In this document: positions 29,427-38,246 of the stretch, in pieces
Layout of the letters: each line of letters starts with the position of its first letter
Numbering within the stretch: position 1 is the first letter of the stretch
From: Devosia nitrariae
GTDB taxonomy: Bacteria; Pseudomonadota; Alphaproteobacteria; Rhizobiales; Devosiaceae
Length of the DNA: 64,000 bases
Direction of reading: 5' to 3'
Assembly: GCF_030160115.1 (NCBI RefSeq)
Contig: NZ_BSNS01000003.1
Coordinates: forward strand, 62,001-126,000
Notes under the pieces: generated by a model
The model's database searches: none
Told to the model about the DNA's origin: nothing
Seen by the model: the letters and a program-made list of their open reading frames with translations, nothing else
Program-made: the position numbers and the translations under genes

Positions 29427-30038
29427 CTACCAACGCACGGATAAGGCGTCGACGACCGACGGGTCGAAGTGCAGCGTGACCAGCGCGTCCTCGGCAGGGT
29501 CGGTCGTCCCATCCCGCCAGATCCGCTGCGTCAGCCTGACTGTCTCCTCGCTTGGGGAATAGCCGACGAAAAGGTAGTCGAAGCAGGCCGGAGATGCATC
29601 GCCTTCGGCCGCGTAGGCGGCCGCCATCTCGGCCTTGAGCGCGAAAAGTTCGCGTCCACCGAGAGGCCGGCCATCGACGCCATTCCGGGCACGAAGGGTC
29701 TGGGTAGACTCCTCTCCCGTCTCGCAGATGAATTGCCCGTCGCGGAAGACGCCGTATTCGGTGAGGGCGATCTCGACGTCCGGGCTCCAGAAATCTGCGA
29801 GTTCATAGGTTGCGCCTTCGGCGTCCACCTCGAGGTAGATGTCCGACCAATCGCAGGTCTGCGCCTCTTCGTTGTAACACCAGCGCTCGCTCGCGCGCAT
29901 GAGGACGGCGACATCCTCGATCGGCAACAGCTTTCCGGCCTTGTTGCCGGAAACCAAGGCCTCGGCCTCGGCGTCCATGGCGACGACGGGCGCGGCCGCG
30001 ACCACGGCGGCCATCACGGCAACACACAAGCCTCTCAT
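29427..30038 (-). CDS. Secreted protein of unknown function
   Basis: A 203-residue protein with a cleavable signal peptide (LCVAVMAAVVAAAPVVAMDAEA, cleavage near residue 20). The mature part is acidic with four cysteines (WCYNEEAQTCDW; QFICETG; ACFDYLF) that could form two disulfides in the periplasm. GGGAGG lies upstream of the ATG. I do not recognise a family. The repeat pair at 30121-30300 lies upstream. Confidence 0.75.
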   Translation of the reverse strand: MRGLCVAVMAAVVAAAPVVAMDAEAEALVSGNKAGKLLPIEDVAVLMRASERWCYNEEAQTCDWSDIYLEVDAEGATYELADFWSPDVEIALTEYGVFRDGQFICETGEESTQTLRARNGVDGRPLGGRELFALKAEMAAAYAAEGDASPACFDYLFVGYSPSEETVRLTQRIWRDGTTDPAEDALVTLHFDPSVVDALSVRW

Positions 30039-30120
30039 CTACGACGACCTCCCCAGACCTGGCCGTCATGTTGGTCCTTCCCCGGCGAACCGGCAAGTGG
30101 GAAGTGGGAAGTGTCAGTGT

Positions 30121-30196
30121 TGTCGCGGGATTTCTCGCGAAAACCCGTTCCCATCCCGGATCAAGTCCGGGACAGGCCTTTTCGCATCCCGCTCTA
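30121..30196. repeat. Second repeat family, copy 1
   Basis: TGTCGCGGGATTTCTCGCGAAA, then CGTTCCCATCCCGGATCAAG, TCCGGGACAGGCC and TTTTCGCATCCCGCTCTA. It has near-identical order and spacing to the unit at 38835-38904. Its terminal GCTCTA shares TA with the start of RIME-like copy D. Confidence 0.75.
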
Positions 30197-30300
30197 GAGC
30201 TTTTCACGTTCCGATTGGATCGGAACGTGAGCTCTAAGTCCTTGAATAGGCGCGTTTTCGAACCGCGAAAGTGGTGTCCACTTTTGCTGAAAACGCTCTA
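30195..30300. repeat. RIME-like repeat, copy D (full length)
   Basis: TAGAGC, a left hairpin CACGTTCCGAT...ATCGGAACGTG, then GCGTTTTCGAACCGCGAAAG, TGG-TGT-CCACTTTT, GAAAACGC and terminal GCTCTA. The last CTA is the stop codon of the minus-strand aldo/keto reductase gene. It is fused directly to the second repeat family on its left. Confidence 0.88.
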
Positions 30301-31335
30301 GCGCAGCCAGCCCGATGGGCGCGGGTGCAGTTCCATCAGCCCGTCCCTCGACGCCTCGTCGATGGCTGCGATCTCATCGGCGGTCAGCTCGAGATTGTTG
30401 AGGACGCCGAGATTGTCCTTCAGCTGCTCGAGGGTCCTCACCCCGACCAGCGCCGAGGTCATTTCCTTGCGGCGCAGAACCCAGGAGAGGGCGAGTTGCA
30501 CCATCGACTGGCCGCGCGAGCGGGCGATGGCGCCGAGCTTGTCGACAGCGGCCAGCACGCGCGGTTCGATGTGACTGGCGCGGAGCGACCCCCTGGGGTC
30601 GGCGCCGCGCGTACCCTCGGCCATGCCCTGATTGTACTTGCCCGACAGCACCCCTTGCGCAAGCGGGGAGAAGGCGATGACGCCGATGCCGAGTTCGCCG
30701 CAGGCATCGATGGTCTTGTCGTCCTCGATCCAGCGATTGAGGATCGAATAGCTCGGCTGATGGATGGTGGTCCCTATACCCATCTCGGCCAGGATGCGGT
30801 GCGCTTCGCGCGTCTCCTGTTCAGGATAGCTCGAGATGCCCACATAGAGCGCCTTGCCCGAGCGCACCGCCTGGGCGAGGGCGCTCATGGTCTCTTCGAG
30901 CGGCGTGTTGGGATCGTAACGATGCGAATAGAAGATGTCGACATAGTCGAGCCCCATGCGCTTGAGGCTCTGGTCGAGGCTGGCGGTCAGGTACTTGCGG
31001 CTGCCGAATTCGCCATAGGGGCCCGGCCACATATAGTAGCCGGCCTTGGTCGAGACGATCAGCTCATCTCGATAGGGGCGGAAGTCGCGCGCCAGAACCT
31101 GGCCGAAAAGCTCCTCGGCCGACCCCGGCGGGGGACCGTAATTGTTGGCGAGATCGAAATGCGTGACGCCCGCATCGAAGGCGTGACCTAGAATCTCCAT
31201 GGCGCTCGGATAGTCGCGGGTGCCGCCGAAATTCTGCCAGAGGCCGAGGCTGATGACCGGGAGCTTCAGCCCGGATTTACCCGAGTGCCGGTATTGCATG
31301 GCGTCGTAGCGCGCCGGGTCCGCCCGGTAGATCAT
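30298..31335 (-). CDS. gpr: L-glyceraldehyde 3-phosphate reductase-like aldo/keto reductase (YghZ type)
   Basis: A 345-residue NADPH-dependent aldo/keto reductase that closely follows E. coli YghZ along its length: N-terminus with MQYRHSGKSGLKLPVISLGL, then FDLANNYGPPPGSAEE, STKAGYYMWPGPYG and LDQSLKRMGLDYVDIFYSHR. The catalytic tetrad residues Asp, Tyr, Lys and His lie in FDLANNYG, STKAG and FYSHR. A GGGGGAG site precedes the ATG. YghZ reduces L-glyceraldehyde 3-phosphate and detoxifies aldehydes such as methylglyoxal. Its stop codon is formed by the repeat unit at 30195-30300. Confidence 0.92.
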   Translation of the reverse strand: MIYRADPARYDAMQYRHSGKSGLKLPVISLGLWQNFGGTRDYPSAMEILGHAFDAGVTHFDLANNYGPPPGSAEELFGQVLARDFRPYRDELIVSTKAGYYMWPGPYGEFGSRKYLTASLDQSLKRMGLDYVDIFYSHRYDPNTPLEETMSALAQAVRSGKALYVGISSYPEQETREAHRILAEMGIGTTIHQPSYSILNRWIEDDKTIDACGELGIGVIAFSPLAQGVLSGKYNQGMAEGTRGADPRGSLRASHIEPRVLAAVDKLGAIARSRGQSMVQLALSWVLRRKEMTSALVGVRTLEQLKDNLGVLNNLELTADEIAAIDEASRDGLMELHPRPSGWLR

Positions 31336-31447
31336 GGTGTTCTCCCCCTGGCGCCGCCGCTCGAGGACGGCGCGAGCTTAAGATGTGCGATTTGGCCGCA
31401 AAACCCGCGCTTTGCGCGGGAGCGGCCGGGATGGTAAGAGCGGGCGC

Positions 31448-32497
31448 ATGTACCCGGCTACTGATATGATCGATAATCTGCCCGATCAGCCGCGCCCGTT
31501 CAAGGTGATGGCGTTCTACAAGTTCGCCGACCTGGCGGACACCGCGGCCATCCGCCCGGAATTGGCTCACTTCTGCTGTGCCCGAGGTATCCGGGGCACG
31601 CTGATCCTCGCGCGTGAAGGGATCAATGGCACCGTCGCCGGCACGGACGATGCCATCGATGCCCTCCAGACCTTCCTCATGGACGATCCTCTGTTCGGCG
31701 GGCGCCTCGAGGGTGCCGAGATCAAGTTCTCGACGGCCGCAACGATGCCGTTCCACCGCATGAAGGTGCGCCTTAAGGACGAGATCGTGACGCTGCGTGC
31801 ACCAGAGGCCAACCCGGCACTGCGGGTCGGCACCTATGTCGAGGCCAAGGACTGGAACGCGCTGATCGAACGCAACGATGTCACGCTCGTCGACACGCGC
31901 AACGACTACGAGGTCAGCCTCGGCACCTTTGAGCGCGCACTCGACCCCGGGACGCAGACCTTCACCGAGTTCAAGGATTTCGTTGCGCGCAACCTCGATC
32001 CGGCGCGGGACAGGAAAGTCGCCATGTTCTGCACCGGCGGCATCCGCTGCGAGAAAGCTTCGTCCTATCTTCTCGCGCAAGGCTTCGAGGAGGTCTTCCA
32101 CCTCAAGGGCGGCATCCTCAACTATCTCGAAACGGTCCCGCGCGAGGATAGCCACTGGCAGGGCGAATGCTTCGTCTTCGACGAGCGCGTTTCGGTCGGC
32201 CACGGGCTTATCGCCGGAAATGCGACCCTCTGCCGTGCCTGCCGCCAGCCGCTGACGCCGCAGGATCGCGCCGATCTGCGCTACGAGGAAGGCATCGCCT
32301 GCCCGCACTGCGCTGGGGATGCCGAGAGGCGTCTCGCCGCAGCCCAACGCCACCACCAGGTACGCCTCGCCGAGATCCGCGGCAGCGCACATCTGGGAGA
32401 TGCGGCGCGGCACGCGGCACAGCAGGCCAAGGCGAGAAAGCGTGCCCGGCGAGAGGCCGATCGCACCACGCGGGCCGAAACTTCAGCATCCTCTTGA
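31448..32497 (+). CDS. trhO: tRNA uridine(34) hydroxylase, rhodanese-like (TrhO/YceA)
   Basis: A 349-residue protein with an N-terminal ferredoxin-like domain (FKVMAFYKFADL; GTLILAREGINGTVAG) and a rhodanese domain whose catalytic Cys lies in MFCTGGIRCEKASSYLLAQGF, followed by HLKGGILNYLE. TrhO installs the 5-hydroxyuridine of wobble uridine in some tRNAs. A C-terminal CRAC...CPHC zinc-like part and an Arg/Lys/Ala-rich tail are present. The start at MYPATDMIDN is preferred; a second Met six codons later is possible. A hairpin CCCGCGC-TTT-GCGCGGG (31404-31420) lies just upstream. Confidence 0.9.
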   Translation: MYPATDMIDNLPDQPRPFKVMAFYKFADLADTAAIRPELAHFCCARGIRGTLILAREGINGTVAGTDDAIDALQTFLMDDPLFGGRLEGAEIKFSTAATMPFHRMKVRLKDEIVTLRAPEANPALRVGTYVEAKDWNALIERNDVTLVDTRNDYEVSLGTFERALDPGTQTFTEFKDFVARNLDPARDRKVAMFCTGGIRCEKASSYLLAQGFEEVFHLKGGILNYLETVPREDSHWQGECFVFDERVSVGHGLIAGNATLCRACRQPLTPQDRADLRYEEGIACPHCAGDAERRLAAAQRHHQVRLAEIRGSAHLGDAARHAAQQAKARKRARREADRTTRAETSASS

Positions 32498-32564
32498 GAT
32501 CGCAATCATCAATGCTACTATCGCGTATCGGCCGTTTCCGCCGCATCCGATAAGAAACATTGAT

Positions 32565-33497
32565 ATGGATCTCGACCAGCTCCGCACCTTCGACCAGATC
32601 GTCCGCGACCAGAGCTTCACGCGTGCCGCCGCGCGCCTCAACATCACGCAGGCGACGGCCTCGATGCGCATCCGTGCACTCGAGCAACTCCTCGGCGTCA
32701 CGCTGTTCGTGCGCGGCCGGCAGGTGAGCCTGACCGATCAGGGCATGACCTTCCTGCCCTTTGCCCGGCGCATTCTCGGCACCGCCCAGGAGGGCCGCGA
32801 GGCCTTGCGGCGGGTCGAGCGTGGACGCATCGCCATCGCCTCGCTCCGGAGCCTTGTGTCTCCGCTGATCACCGAGGCGCTGTTGCGCTTCCAGGAGCGC
32901 TATCGGGACGTCGATGTGGTGGTCAATGAGGGCCGGCAGGCGCAGATCGTGGCGATGCTGCACGAGCGAGCCGTCGAGATGGGAATCCTGTGCTGGCCCA
33001 ACCTCGACCCGCTCGTGGTCGACCTCGAGCCGCTGCTCATCATGCGTGAGAGGGTGCCGCTGGTGGTAGCGCCGGAGGTGGCGGCACGGCTGCCGGCCCG
33101 CCCGACCATCGACGAGGTGCTGGCTGAGGTGCCACGGGTCATCTCCCTGCGCTGGTGGCAGGTCGAGCCGGAGACTGCGGCAGCGCTGACCCGCATGGCG
33201 CGCACGAGCGTCGAACTGCCGACCGGCCCGGCCCGGCGCCTCGCGGTCAAGGGCGAGGGCCTTGGCTTCTTCGTCAATTCCGCGGTCGCCGACGACATCG
33301 CGGCCGGCCGGCTGGTCGAGATCGCACCGGTCGACTTTGCGCCGCTCCACCGCGACACGGCCATGGTCGTGCGCTCGGCAGCTGTCCTCGAACGGCAGAT
33401 GCTCGCCGACTTCGTCAACGAGATCGCCCGCGAATGCGCCAAGGTGGGCGAGGTGCTGGACAACCGGCTAGCGGGCTCGGAAAGCGCGGCAGCCTGA
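32565..33497 (+). CDS. LysR family transcriptional regulator
   Basis: A 310-residue LysR protein: N-terminal helix-turn-helix (MDLDQLRTFDQIVRDQSFTR; AAARLNITQATASMRIRALEQLLG) and a two-lobed effector domain from about residue 90. The ATG is preceded by TAAGAAA. It runs in the same direction as the GMC oxidoreductase gene 51 bp downstream, which it may control, though LysR genes are more often divergent from their targets. Confidence 0.9.
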   Translation: MDLDQLRTFDQIVRDQSFTRAAARLNITQATASMRIRALEQLLGVTLFVRGRQVSLTDQGMTFLPFARRILGTAQEGREALRRVERGRIAIASLRSLVSPLITEALLRFQERYRDVDVVVNEGRQAQIVAMLHERAVEMGILCWPNLDPLVVDLEPLLIMRERVPLVVAPEVAARLPARPTIDEVLAEVPRVISLRWWQVEPETAAALTRMARTSVELPTGPARRLAVKGEGLGFFVNSAVADDIAAGRLVEIAPVDFAPLHRDTAMVVRSAAVLERQMLADFVNEIARECAKVGEVLDNRLAGSESAAA

Positions 33498-33548
33498 GCC
33501 CTTCCCTGTAGCTAGCGTTCCGGGTAGCTTCGCGCGCCGGAGGGAACA

Positions 33549-35177
33549 ATGACTACAAAGACTTACGACTTCATCATCGCCGGCGGCGGCTCGGCGGCGT
33601 GCGTTGCCGCGATGCGGCTGGTGCGCGAGTTCGGCTTTTCGGTGCTGATCCTCGAGCGCGGGCCGGCGCGCACCAGCGCGCTGATGGCGATGCCGGCCGG
33701 ATACATGAAATATCTCGCCCGCGACACCTTCCTCGAGATGCACAAGACGGTGCCGCAGCCCCAGCTCGGCGGGCGGGCGCCCATAGTGCCGGTCGCCAAG
33801 GCGCTCGGCGGCGGCAGCGCGGTCAATGCCATGGTCTATATGCGCGGGCAGAAGGAGGACTATGACGGCTGGGCCGCTCACCTCGGCAATACCCATGAGT
33901 GGTCGTACGAGGACATGCTGGCGCACTTTACCGGTATAGAGGCCAATCGGCGCCTCAATGACCGTTACCATGGCATCTCGGGGAATCTGCGGGTTTCCGA
34001 CCCCGGCCATATCAGCGAAACCACCGAGGATTTCCTGCTGGCCGCGCAGGGGCTCGGCCATGCCTACAATCCCGATTTCAACGGCATACGGCAGAACGGG
34101 GTGGGCATCATGCAGCACACCTTCGCCCGTTGGGGGCGCTACAACAAGCGCTCGGATGCCAAGCGGGCCTTCCTCGATCCGCTCGCGAGCAATGAGCGGC
34201 TGGATATCGTCACCGGGGCGAGGGTCGAGCGGATCCTCATCGAGAACGGTCGAGCTGTCGGCTTTGCCTACGCGCAAGGCGGAGAGACGCGGCAGGTGCG
34301 CGCCGAGCGCGAAGTGCTCGTTGCCTCCGGCACCTACAACAGTGCCAAGCTGATGATGCTCTCCGGGCTCGGACCGGCTGAGCACCTTGCGGCGCACGAC
34401 ATTCCCGTCGTCGCGGACCTGCCGGGCGTCGGGCAGGACCTGCAGGACCACCACGAGGTCCCGGTCATCGCCACGACGAAAGGCCGGTCGGGCTATTTCG
34501 GGCAGGACAAAGGCTGGCCGATGCTGCGCAACGGCCTGCAATACCTGCTGTTCAACTCGGGGCCGGTGACGACGACGGGCATCGAAGCCTGTCTGTTCTT
34601 CGACCCGGACGGCGGCGAGCGGCCGACCATCCAGCTCTATTGTGCCCCGATCGTCTATCTCGATCGCGACGTTTCGGCGGCCAAACCCACCTGGGGCGTC
34701 ACCTTCACCTCATGCCTGCTGCGCCCCAAGGCGCGCGGCAGCGTGACCCTGCGGTCGGCCGACCCCGTCGACCAGCCGCTGGTCGACTGCAATTTCTTCG
34801 GAGATCCGGAGGACCTGCGCCTGACCATCGCTGCGCTGCGCCATGCACGCGAGCTGCTCGCGGTCGCCCCCTTCAAAACCAAGATTGCCGAAGAGTTGCT
34901 GCCGGGCGCCGCGATCGCTGCCGACTCCGAAGCACTGACCCGCTATTGCGGCCAGACGGTTAAGACCAATTACCACCCGGTCGGCACGCTGCGCATGGGT
35001 CCCGATGTCGACCCGATGTCGGTGGTAGATGCACGCCTGCGGGTGCGTGGCGTCGAGAACCTCAGGGTCATCGACTGTTCGGTGATGCCGACGATCGTTT
35101 CGGGCAACACCAATGCGCCGGCCATGGCCATCGGATCGAAGGCGGCGAACCTGTTGGCCGCCGATCACGCGAGCTAA
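33549..35177 (+). CDS. GMC family FAD-dependent oxidoreductase (choline dehydrogenase-like)
   Basis: A 542-residue flavoprotein. The Rossmann motif FIIAGGGSAACVAAMRL (GGGSAA at residues 12-17) binds FAD. ALGGGSAVNAMVYMRGQKEDYDGW is the first GMC signature, and GTYNSAKLMMLSGLGPAEHL the second. The C-terminal catalytic His-Asn region appears as YHPVGTLRMG and SGNTNAPAMAIGSKAA. It oxidises an alcohol such as choline, a polyol or a sugar alcohol; substrate not evident. GGAGGG lies 6 bases before the ATG. Confidence 0.92.
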   Translation: MTTKTYDFIIAGGGSAACVAAMRLVREFGFSVLILERGPARTSALMAMPAGYMKYLARDTFLEMHKTVPQPQLGGRAPIVPVAKALGGGSAVNAMVYMRGQKEDYDGWAAHLGNTHEWSYEDMLAHFTGIEANRRLNDRYHGISGNLRVSDPGHISETTEDFLLAAQGLGHAYNPDFNGIRQNGVGIMQHTFARWGRYNKRSDAKRAFLDPLASNERLDIVTGARVERILIENGRAVGFAYAQGGETRQVRAEREVLVASGTYNSAKLMMLSGLGPAEHLAAHDIPVVADLPGVGQDLQDHHEVPVIATTKGRSGYFGQDKGWPMLRNGLQYLLFNSGPVTTTGIEACLFFDPDGGERPTIQLYCAPIVYLDRDVSAAKPTWGVTFTSCLLRPKARGSVTLRSADPVDQPLVDCNFFGDPEDLRLTIAALRHARELLAVAPFKTKIAEELLPGAAIAADSEALTRYCGQTVKTNYHPVGTLRMGPDVDPMSVVDARLRVRGVENLRVIDCSVMPTIVSGNTNAPAMAIGSKAANLLAADHAS

Positions 35178-35326
35178 CGGCAATGCCTCTGTTTCCGGCC
35201 GATATGAGGAAAGCCCATGTCGGGGTGCCCGCGCCGATGAGCACCTTCAAAGCGTAGCTCGCGCCACGGAACCATGACAGCGGTGCATGGCGTTTCCATC
35301 GGACACTGATCGGCAAGGGGGCCGCC

Positions 35327-35814
35327 ATGGATGCCGAGCCACTGCTCGCGTCGCCAATCGCCATCCAGATCCACGCCCTTGCCGCCGGGGCCGCCCTCGC
35401 CGTCGGCCTGGTGTTGCTCTTCCGGCGCAAGGGTGATGCTCCGCATCGCCTGCTCGGCCGGATATGGGTCACCCTGATGACCGTTCTCGCCATCACGGCC
35501 TTCTTCATCTACGAAATCCGGCTGATCGGACCGTTCAGTCCACTGCACCTGCTGGCGATCGTGACGCTCTACACGCTGGGGCGCGGCGTCTGGTTCATCC
35601 GTCATGGCGAGGTCGCCAGGCACAAGGCGGCAATGCGCATTTCTTTGCCGCGCTCATTGGCGCCGGCATCTTCACGCTTCTGCCCGGGCGCACCCTCAAC
35701 GACGTGCTGACCGGCGGGGCGGGTGGATGGCTGCCCTTCATTGTCGCCGCGTCGCTGGCGGCGGCCGTGGCAGCGGCCTATTTTTTCAACCGCCGCCGGA
35801 TCGACCGCATCTGA
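35327..35814 (+). pseudogene. DUF2306-type membrane protein, frameshifted
   Basis: The first 105 residues (from MDAEPLLASPIAIQIHALAA) form a membrane protein with DAPHRLLGRIWVTLMTVLAITAFFI and HLLAIVTLYTLGRGVWFIRHGEVARHKAAM. After KAAM the reading continues sensibly only in the -1 frame as AHFFAALIGAGIFTLLPGRTLNDVL and a last span to base 35814. A one-base deletion around 35635-35650 explains this. The unshifted frame stops at 35710 with an unlike tail. It could be a true lesion or a sequence error; no slippery heptamer is seen. GGGGG precedes the ATG. Confidence 0.75.
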
Positions 35815-35834
35815 AGCCTCCCGTTCTGACGGAA

Positions 35835-36818
35835 TCAGGCGCTGCCGATGAGAATCCCGGCAGCAAATACCAGAGATCCGCCCAGCACCACTTGCAGGAC
35901 TGCGCGCCAGAACGGGGTCTGCATGTAGCGGTTCTGAATGAAGGCGATGGCCCACAGTTCCACCAGGACGACGGCGATGGCAAGGCTGGTGGCGGTGAAG
36001 AAATCGGCGATGAGATAGGGGAGCGCATGACCGAGACCGCCAATCGCGGTCATGATGCCGGCGGCAAGCCCGCGCTTGACCGGCGAACCACGCCCGGTGA
36101 GCTTGCCGTCGTCGGAGGCGGCCTCGGTAAAGCCCATGGAGATGCCGGCGCCGACCGCAGCGGCGAGGCCGACAAGGAAGGTCTGCCAGGTATCGCCGGT
36201 GGCAAAGGCCGCGGCAAACACCGGCGCCAGGGTCGAGACCGATCCGTCCATCAGCCCGGCAAGGCCCGGCTGCACATAGGTCAAAACGAACTGGCGGTGG
36301 GACTCGTGCGCCTCGCTCTCCAAGGCCTCGGCGCCGAGGTGAGCCGCCTCGAGGCGGTCGGCAGCGTTGGCATGCCTTTTCTCCTGGGCAGCAAGGTCAC
36401 CCAACAGCTTGCGAATCTCGGCGTCTGTCGCACGCCGCGCCGCCTCGAGATAGAAGCGGTAGGCCGCCTCCTCCATCTCCCAGACTTCCTGGCGCACGGC
36501 CTCGAGCGACAGCGTCTTCATCAGCCAGATGGGCTTGCGGGCAAGGAACCCGCGCACGTGCTCGCGGCGGATGGGGATGAGCCGCGTTCCGAACTTTGCA
36601 ACGTAAAGGTCGAGCAGGCGGCGCCTGTGCTCATCCTCTTCAGCCGCCATGCCGTCAAAGAGCGCCGCCGAACCCGGATAGCTGTCGCCCAGACGGCTGG
36701 AGAACTCGGAATAAATGCGTCCGTCCTCCTCTTCGGCGGTGATGGCGAGCGAGAGGATCTCGCGCTCGTTGAGCGAATCGAAGTCGCGACGGGACGGAGC
36801 GAGCAGGCGGGACAGCAT
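35835..36818 (-). CDS. mbfA: Iron exporter MbfA (ferritin-like domain plus VIT1/CCC1 membrane domain)
   Basis: A 327-residue fusion. The N-terminal ferritin-like part (about 15-165) has the iron-binding Glu/His pattern EEEDGRIYSEF, AAEEDEHRRR, EEAAYRFYLEA and QEKRHA. The C-terminal half is a VIT1/CCC1 transporter with about five spans (GLAGLMDGSVSTLAPVFAAAF, VGAGISMGF). MbfA exports ferrous iron and protects against iron and peroxide stress in Agrobacterium and Bradyrhizobium, under Irr repression. Two Irr-type boxes lie 16-55 bp before the start. GAGGG precedes the ATG. Confidence 0.93.
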   Translation of the reverse strand: MLSRLLAPSRRDFDSLNEREILSLAITAEEEDGRIYSEFSSRLGDSYPGSAALFDGMAAEEDEHRRRLLDLYVAKFGTRLIPIRREHVRGFLARKPIWLMKTLSLEAVRQEVWEMEEAAYRFYLEAARRATDAEIRKLLGDLAAQEKRHANAADRLEAAHLGAEALESEAHESHRQFVLTYVQPGLAGLMDGSVSTLAPVFAAAFATGDTWQTFLVGLAAAVGAGISMGFTEAASDDGKLTGRGSPVKRGLAAGIMTAIGGLGHALPYLIADFFTATSLAIAVVLVELWAIAFIQNRYMQTPFWRAVLQVVLGGSLVFAAGILIGSA

Positions 36819-36833
36819 GGAAAGCCCTCTAAA

Positions 36834-36873
36834 TTAGAACCGTTCTAATATTTGTAGATTAGAATGGTTCCAA
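36834..36873 (-). promoter_or_regulatory. Two Irr boxes upstream of mbfA
   Basis: TTAGAA-CCG-TTCTAA (36834-36848) is a perfect Irr palindrome. TTAGAA-TGG-TTCCAA (36859-36873) is a one-mismatch copy, 25 bp apart. The position directly upstream of mbfA matches known Irr control of this gene in rhizobia. Confidence 0.85.
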
Positions 36874-36950
36874 AATATGAGCAAGGCTCTGCCGCGCGCT
36901 CATCCCAAGGACAGCCGCTATCACCGATCGTCAAGCCGCCACCACGAAAG

Positions 36951-37874
36951 CTATACCCACTCGCCCATCTGCTGCTGGTGAACGTAGCCCCGTGCCGAGG
37001 CCGGCACCTCCGCAGCGAGCCAGTCGCGCAGCGCCTTCACTTTACGCGAATCACGCCGGCTCTCGGCCACCGCCAGCCAGTAGCCGAGCGGACTTTCCAC
37101 CGCGAGATCGAAGGGGGCGGCGAGCCGCCCGTCGCTGATCGCGTCGGCGGCCATCATGTCGACGGCGAGCAGCACGCCCTGACCGGAGATCGCCGCATCG
37201 AAGGCGAGCGAGGGGTCGGTATAGGCCGGTCCGTGTACCTCGGGCGGATGGGCGATCCCTGCGGTCGCCCACCATTGCGCCCAGGAGACCATGGCCGCCT
37301 CGTCGCGGATAACGGGGATATGGGCGATATCGGCGGGTGAGCGCAGCCGCTCGGCGAGCGGAGGTGCACAGACGGGCCTGTAGGTGAAGCCGCCGACCCG
37401 CTGGGCTCGCACGCCCGGCCAGCCGCCTACGCCATAACGTATGGCGCAATCGATGTCGGCGCGGTTGAGATCCAACACATGTCCAGTGACGACGAGGCGC
37501 AGTTCGATCTCGGGGTGCAACCGGTTGAACTTGCCGATCCGCCAGATCAGCCATCGCGAGGCGAAGACCGCGCCCACCGTCAGCGTCAGCACGCCCTCCT
37601 CGCCGGCCGCGAGCGCGGACAAGGCGTCGGCAAGGCCGGCAAAGCCGCCGGTCAGCTGCGGGAGTACCTGCGCGAGCGCAGGCAGTGGTACGAGACCGGC
37701 GGGCGTACGCTCGAAAAGATCTACCCCAAGCCGCGCCTCGGCCCGGCGGATGTGCTGACTGACGGCACCGACGGTCACCCCCAATTCCTCGGCGGCAGGC
37801 GCCAGCGCACCACGTCGGGCGACGATCTCGATGGCCCTCAACGCATTGAGGGGTATGGGAAACGGATTTGTCAT
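36951..37874 (-). CDS. LysR family regulator, GcvA-like
   Basis: A 307-residue regulator with the GcvA-type start FPIPLNALRAIEIVARRGALAPAAEELGVTVGAVSQHIRRAEARLG and the typical GVRAQRVGGFTYRPVCAPPLAERL effector domain. GcvA-like regulators usually control the divergent gene; here the divergent gene encodes a 49-residue protein at 37974. The effector is unknown. Confidence 0.9.
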   Translation of the reverse strand: MTNPFPIPLNALRAIEIVARRGALAPAAEELGVTVGAVSQHIRRAEARLGVDLFERTPAGLVPLPALAQVLPQLTGGFAGLADALSALAAGEEGVLTLTVGAVFASRWLIWRIGKFNRLHPEIELRLVVTGHVLDLNRADIDCAIRYGVGGWPGVRAQRVGGFTYRPVCAPPLAERLRSPADIAHIPVIRDEAAMVSWAQWWATAGIAHPPEVHGPAYTDPSLAFDAAISGQGVLLAVDMMAADAISDGRLAAPFDLAVESPLGYWLAVAESRRDSRKVKALRDWLAAEVPASARGYVHQQQMGEWV

Positions 37875-37973
37875 GTAGATTTTCTATACCGACGGCATCA
37901 GCAATGTCCATTGCAGATTATCACCTATCGGCTCATTCATTGGGTGTTCCGTCGAAACAGGAGGACCCGACCA

Positions 37974-38123
37974 ATGCACAGATTGTTCATCCTCATCTCC
38001 ACGTTCGCAAGCTGGCTCGCCGAACGCGATCGTCCCGTCGACGTCATCGAGACGATGAGCCCCCGTGAGCGCGCCGATCTGCCCGTACACCATCCGGCCG
38101 CCGACCACGGCGCAGCCTGCTGA
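37974..38123 (+). CDS. Small protein, 49 residues, divergent from the GcvA-like gene
   Basis: It starts MHRLFILISTFASWLAERDR and contains PVDVIETMSPRERADLPVHH, then a His/Pro-rich end. The GGAGG ribosome site 9 bases before the ATG is strong. The first 15 residues are hydrophobic and could anchor in a membrane. The SPRERADLP stretch looks like the conserved motif of small rhizobial proteins found beside GcvA-like regulators, but I cannot name the family. A hairpin with AATGGGGC and GCCCCATT arms follows at 38134-38177. Confidence 0.65.
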   Translation: MHRLFILISTFASWLAERDRPVDVIETMSPRERADLPVHHPAADHGAAC

Positions 38124-38246
38124 GGTCGCCAAGAATGGGGCGGTTAGTACGGCCCCTGGCAACCAAATTGCCCCATTATCCCCCTCAAACGGGCGCATTC
38201 GCAGTGTTGGTCAATCGCATCGTCTCCAGACCCCAAGAGGAAAGCG

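Noticed and set aside
35630..35655. Programmed -1 frameshifting in the DUF2306 gene
   Set aside because: The switch point reads ATGCGCATTTCTTTG, without a canonical slippery heptamer in the right phase or a clear downstream stimulator, so a deletion is the simpler view.
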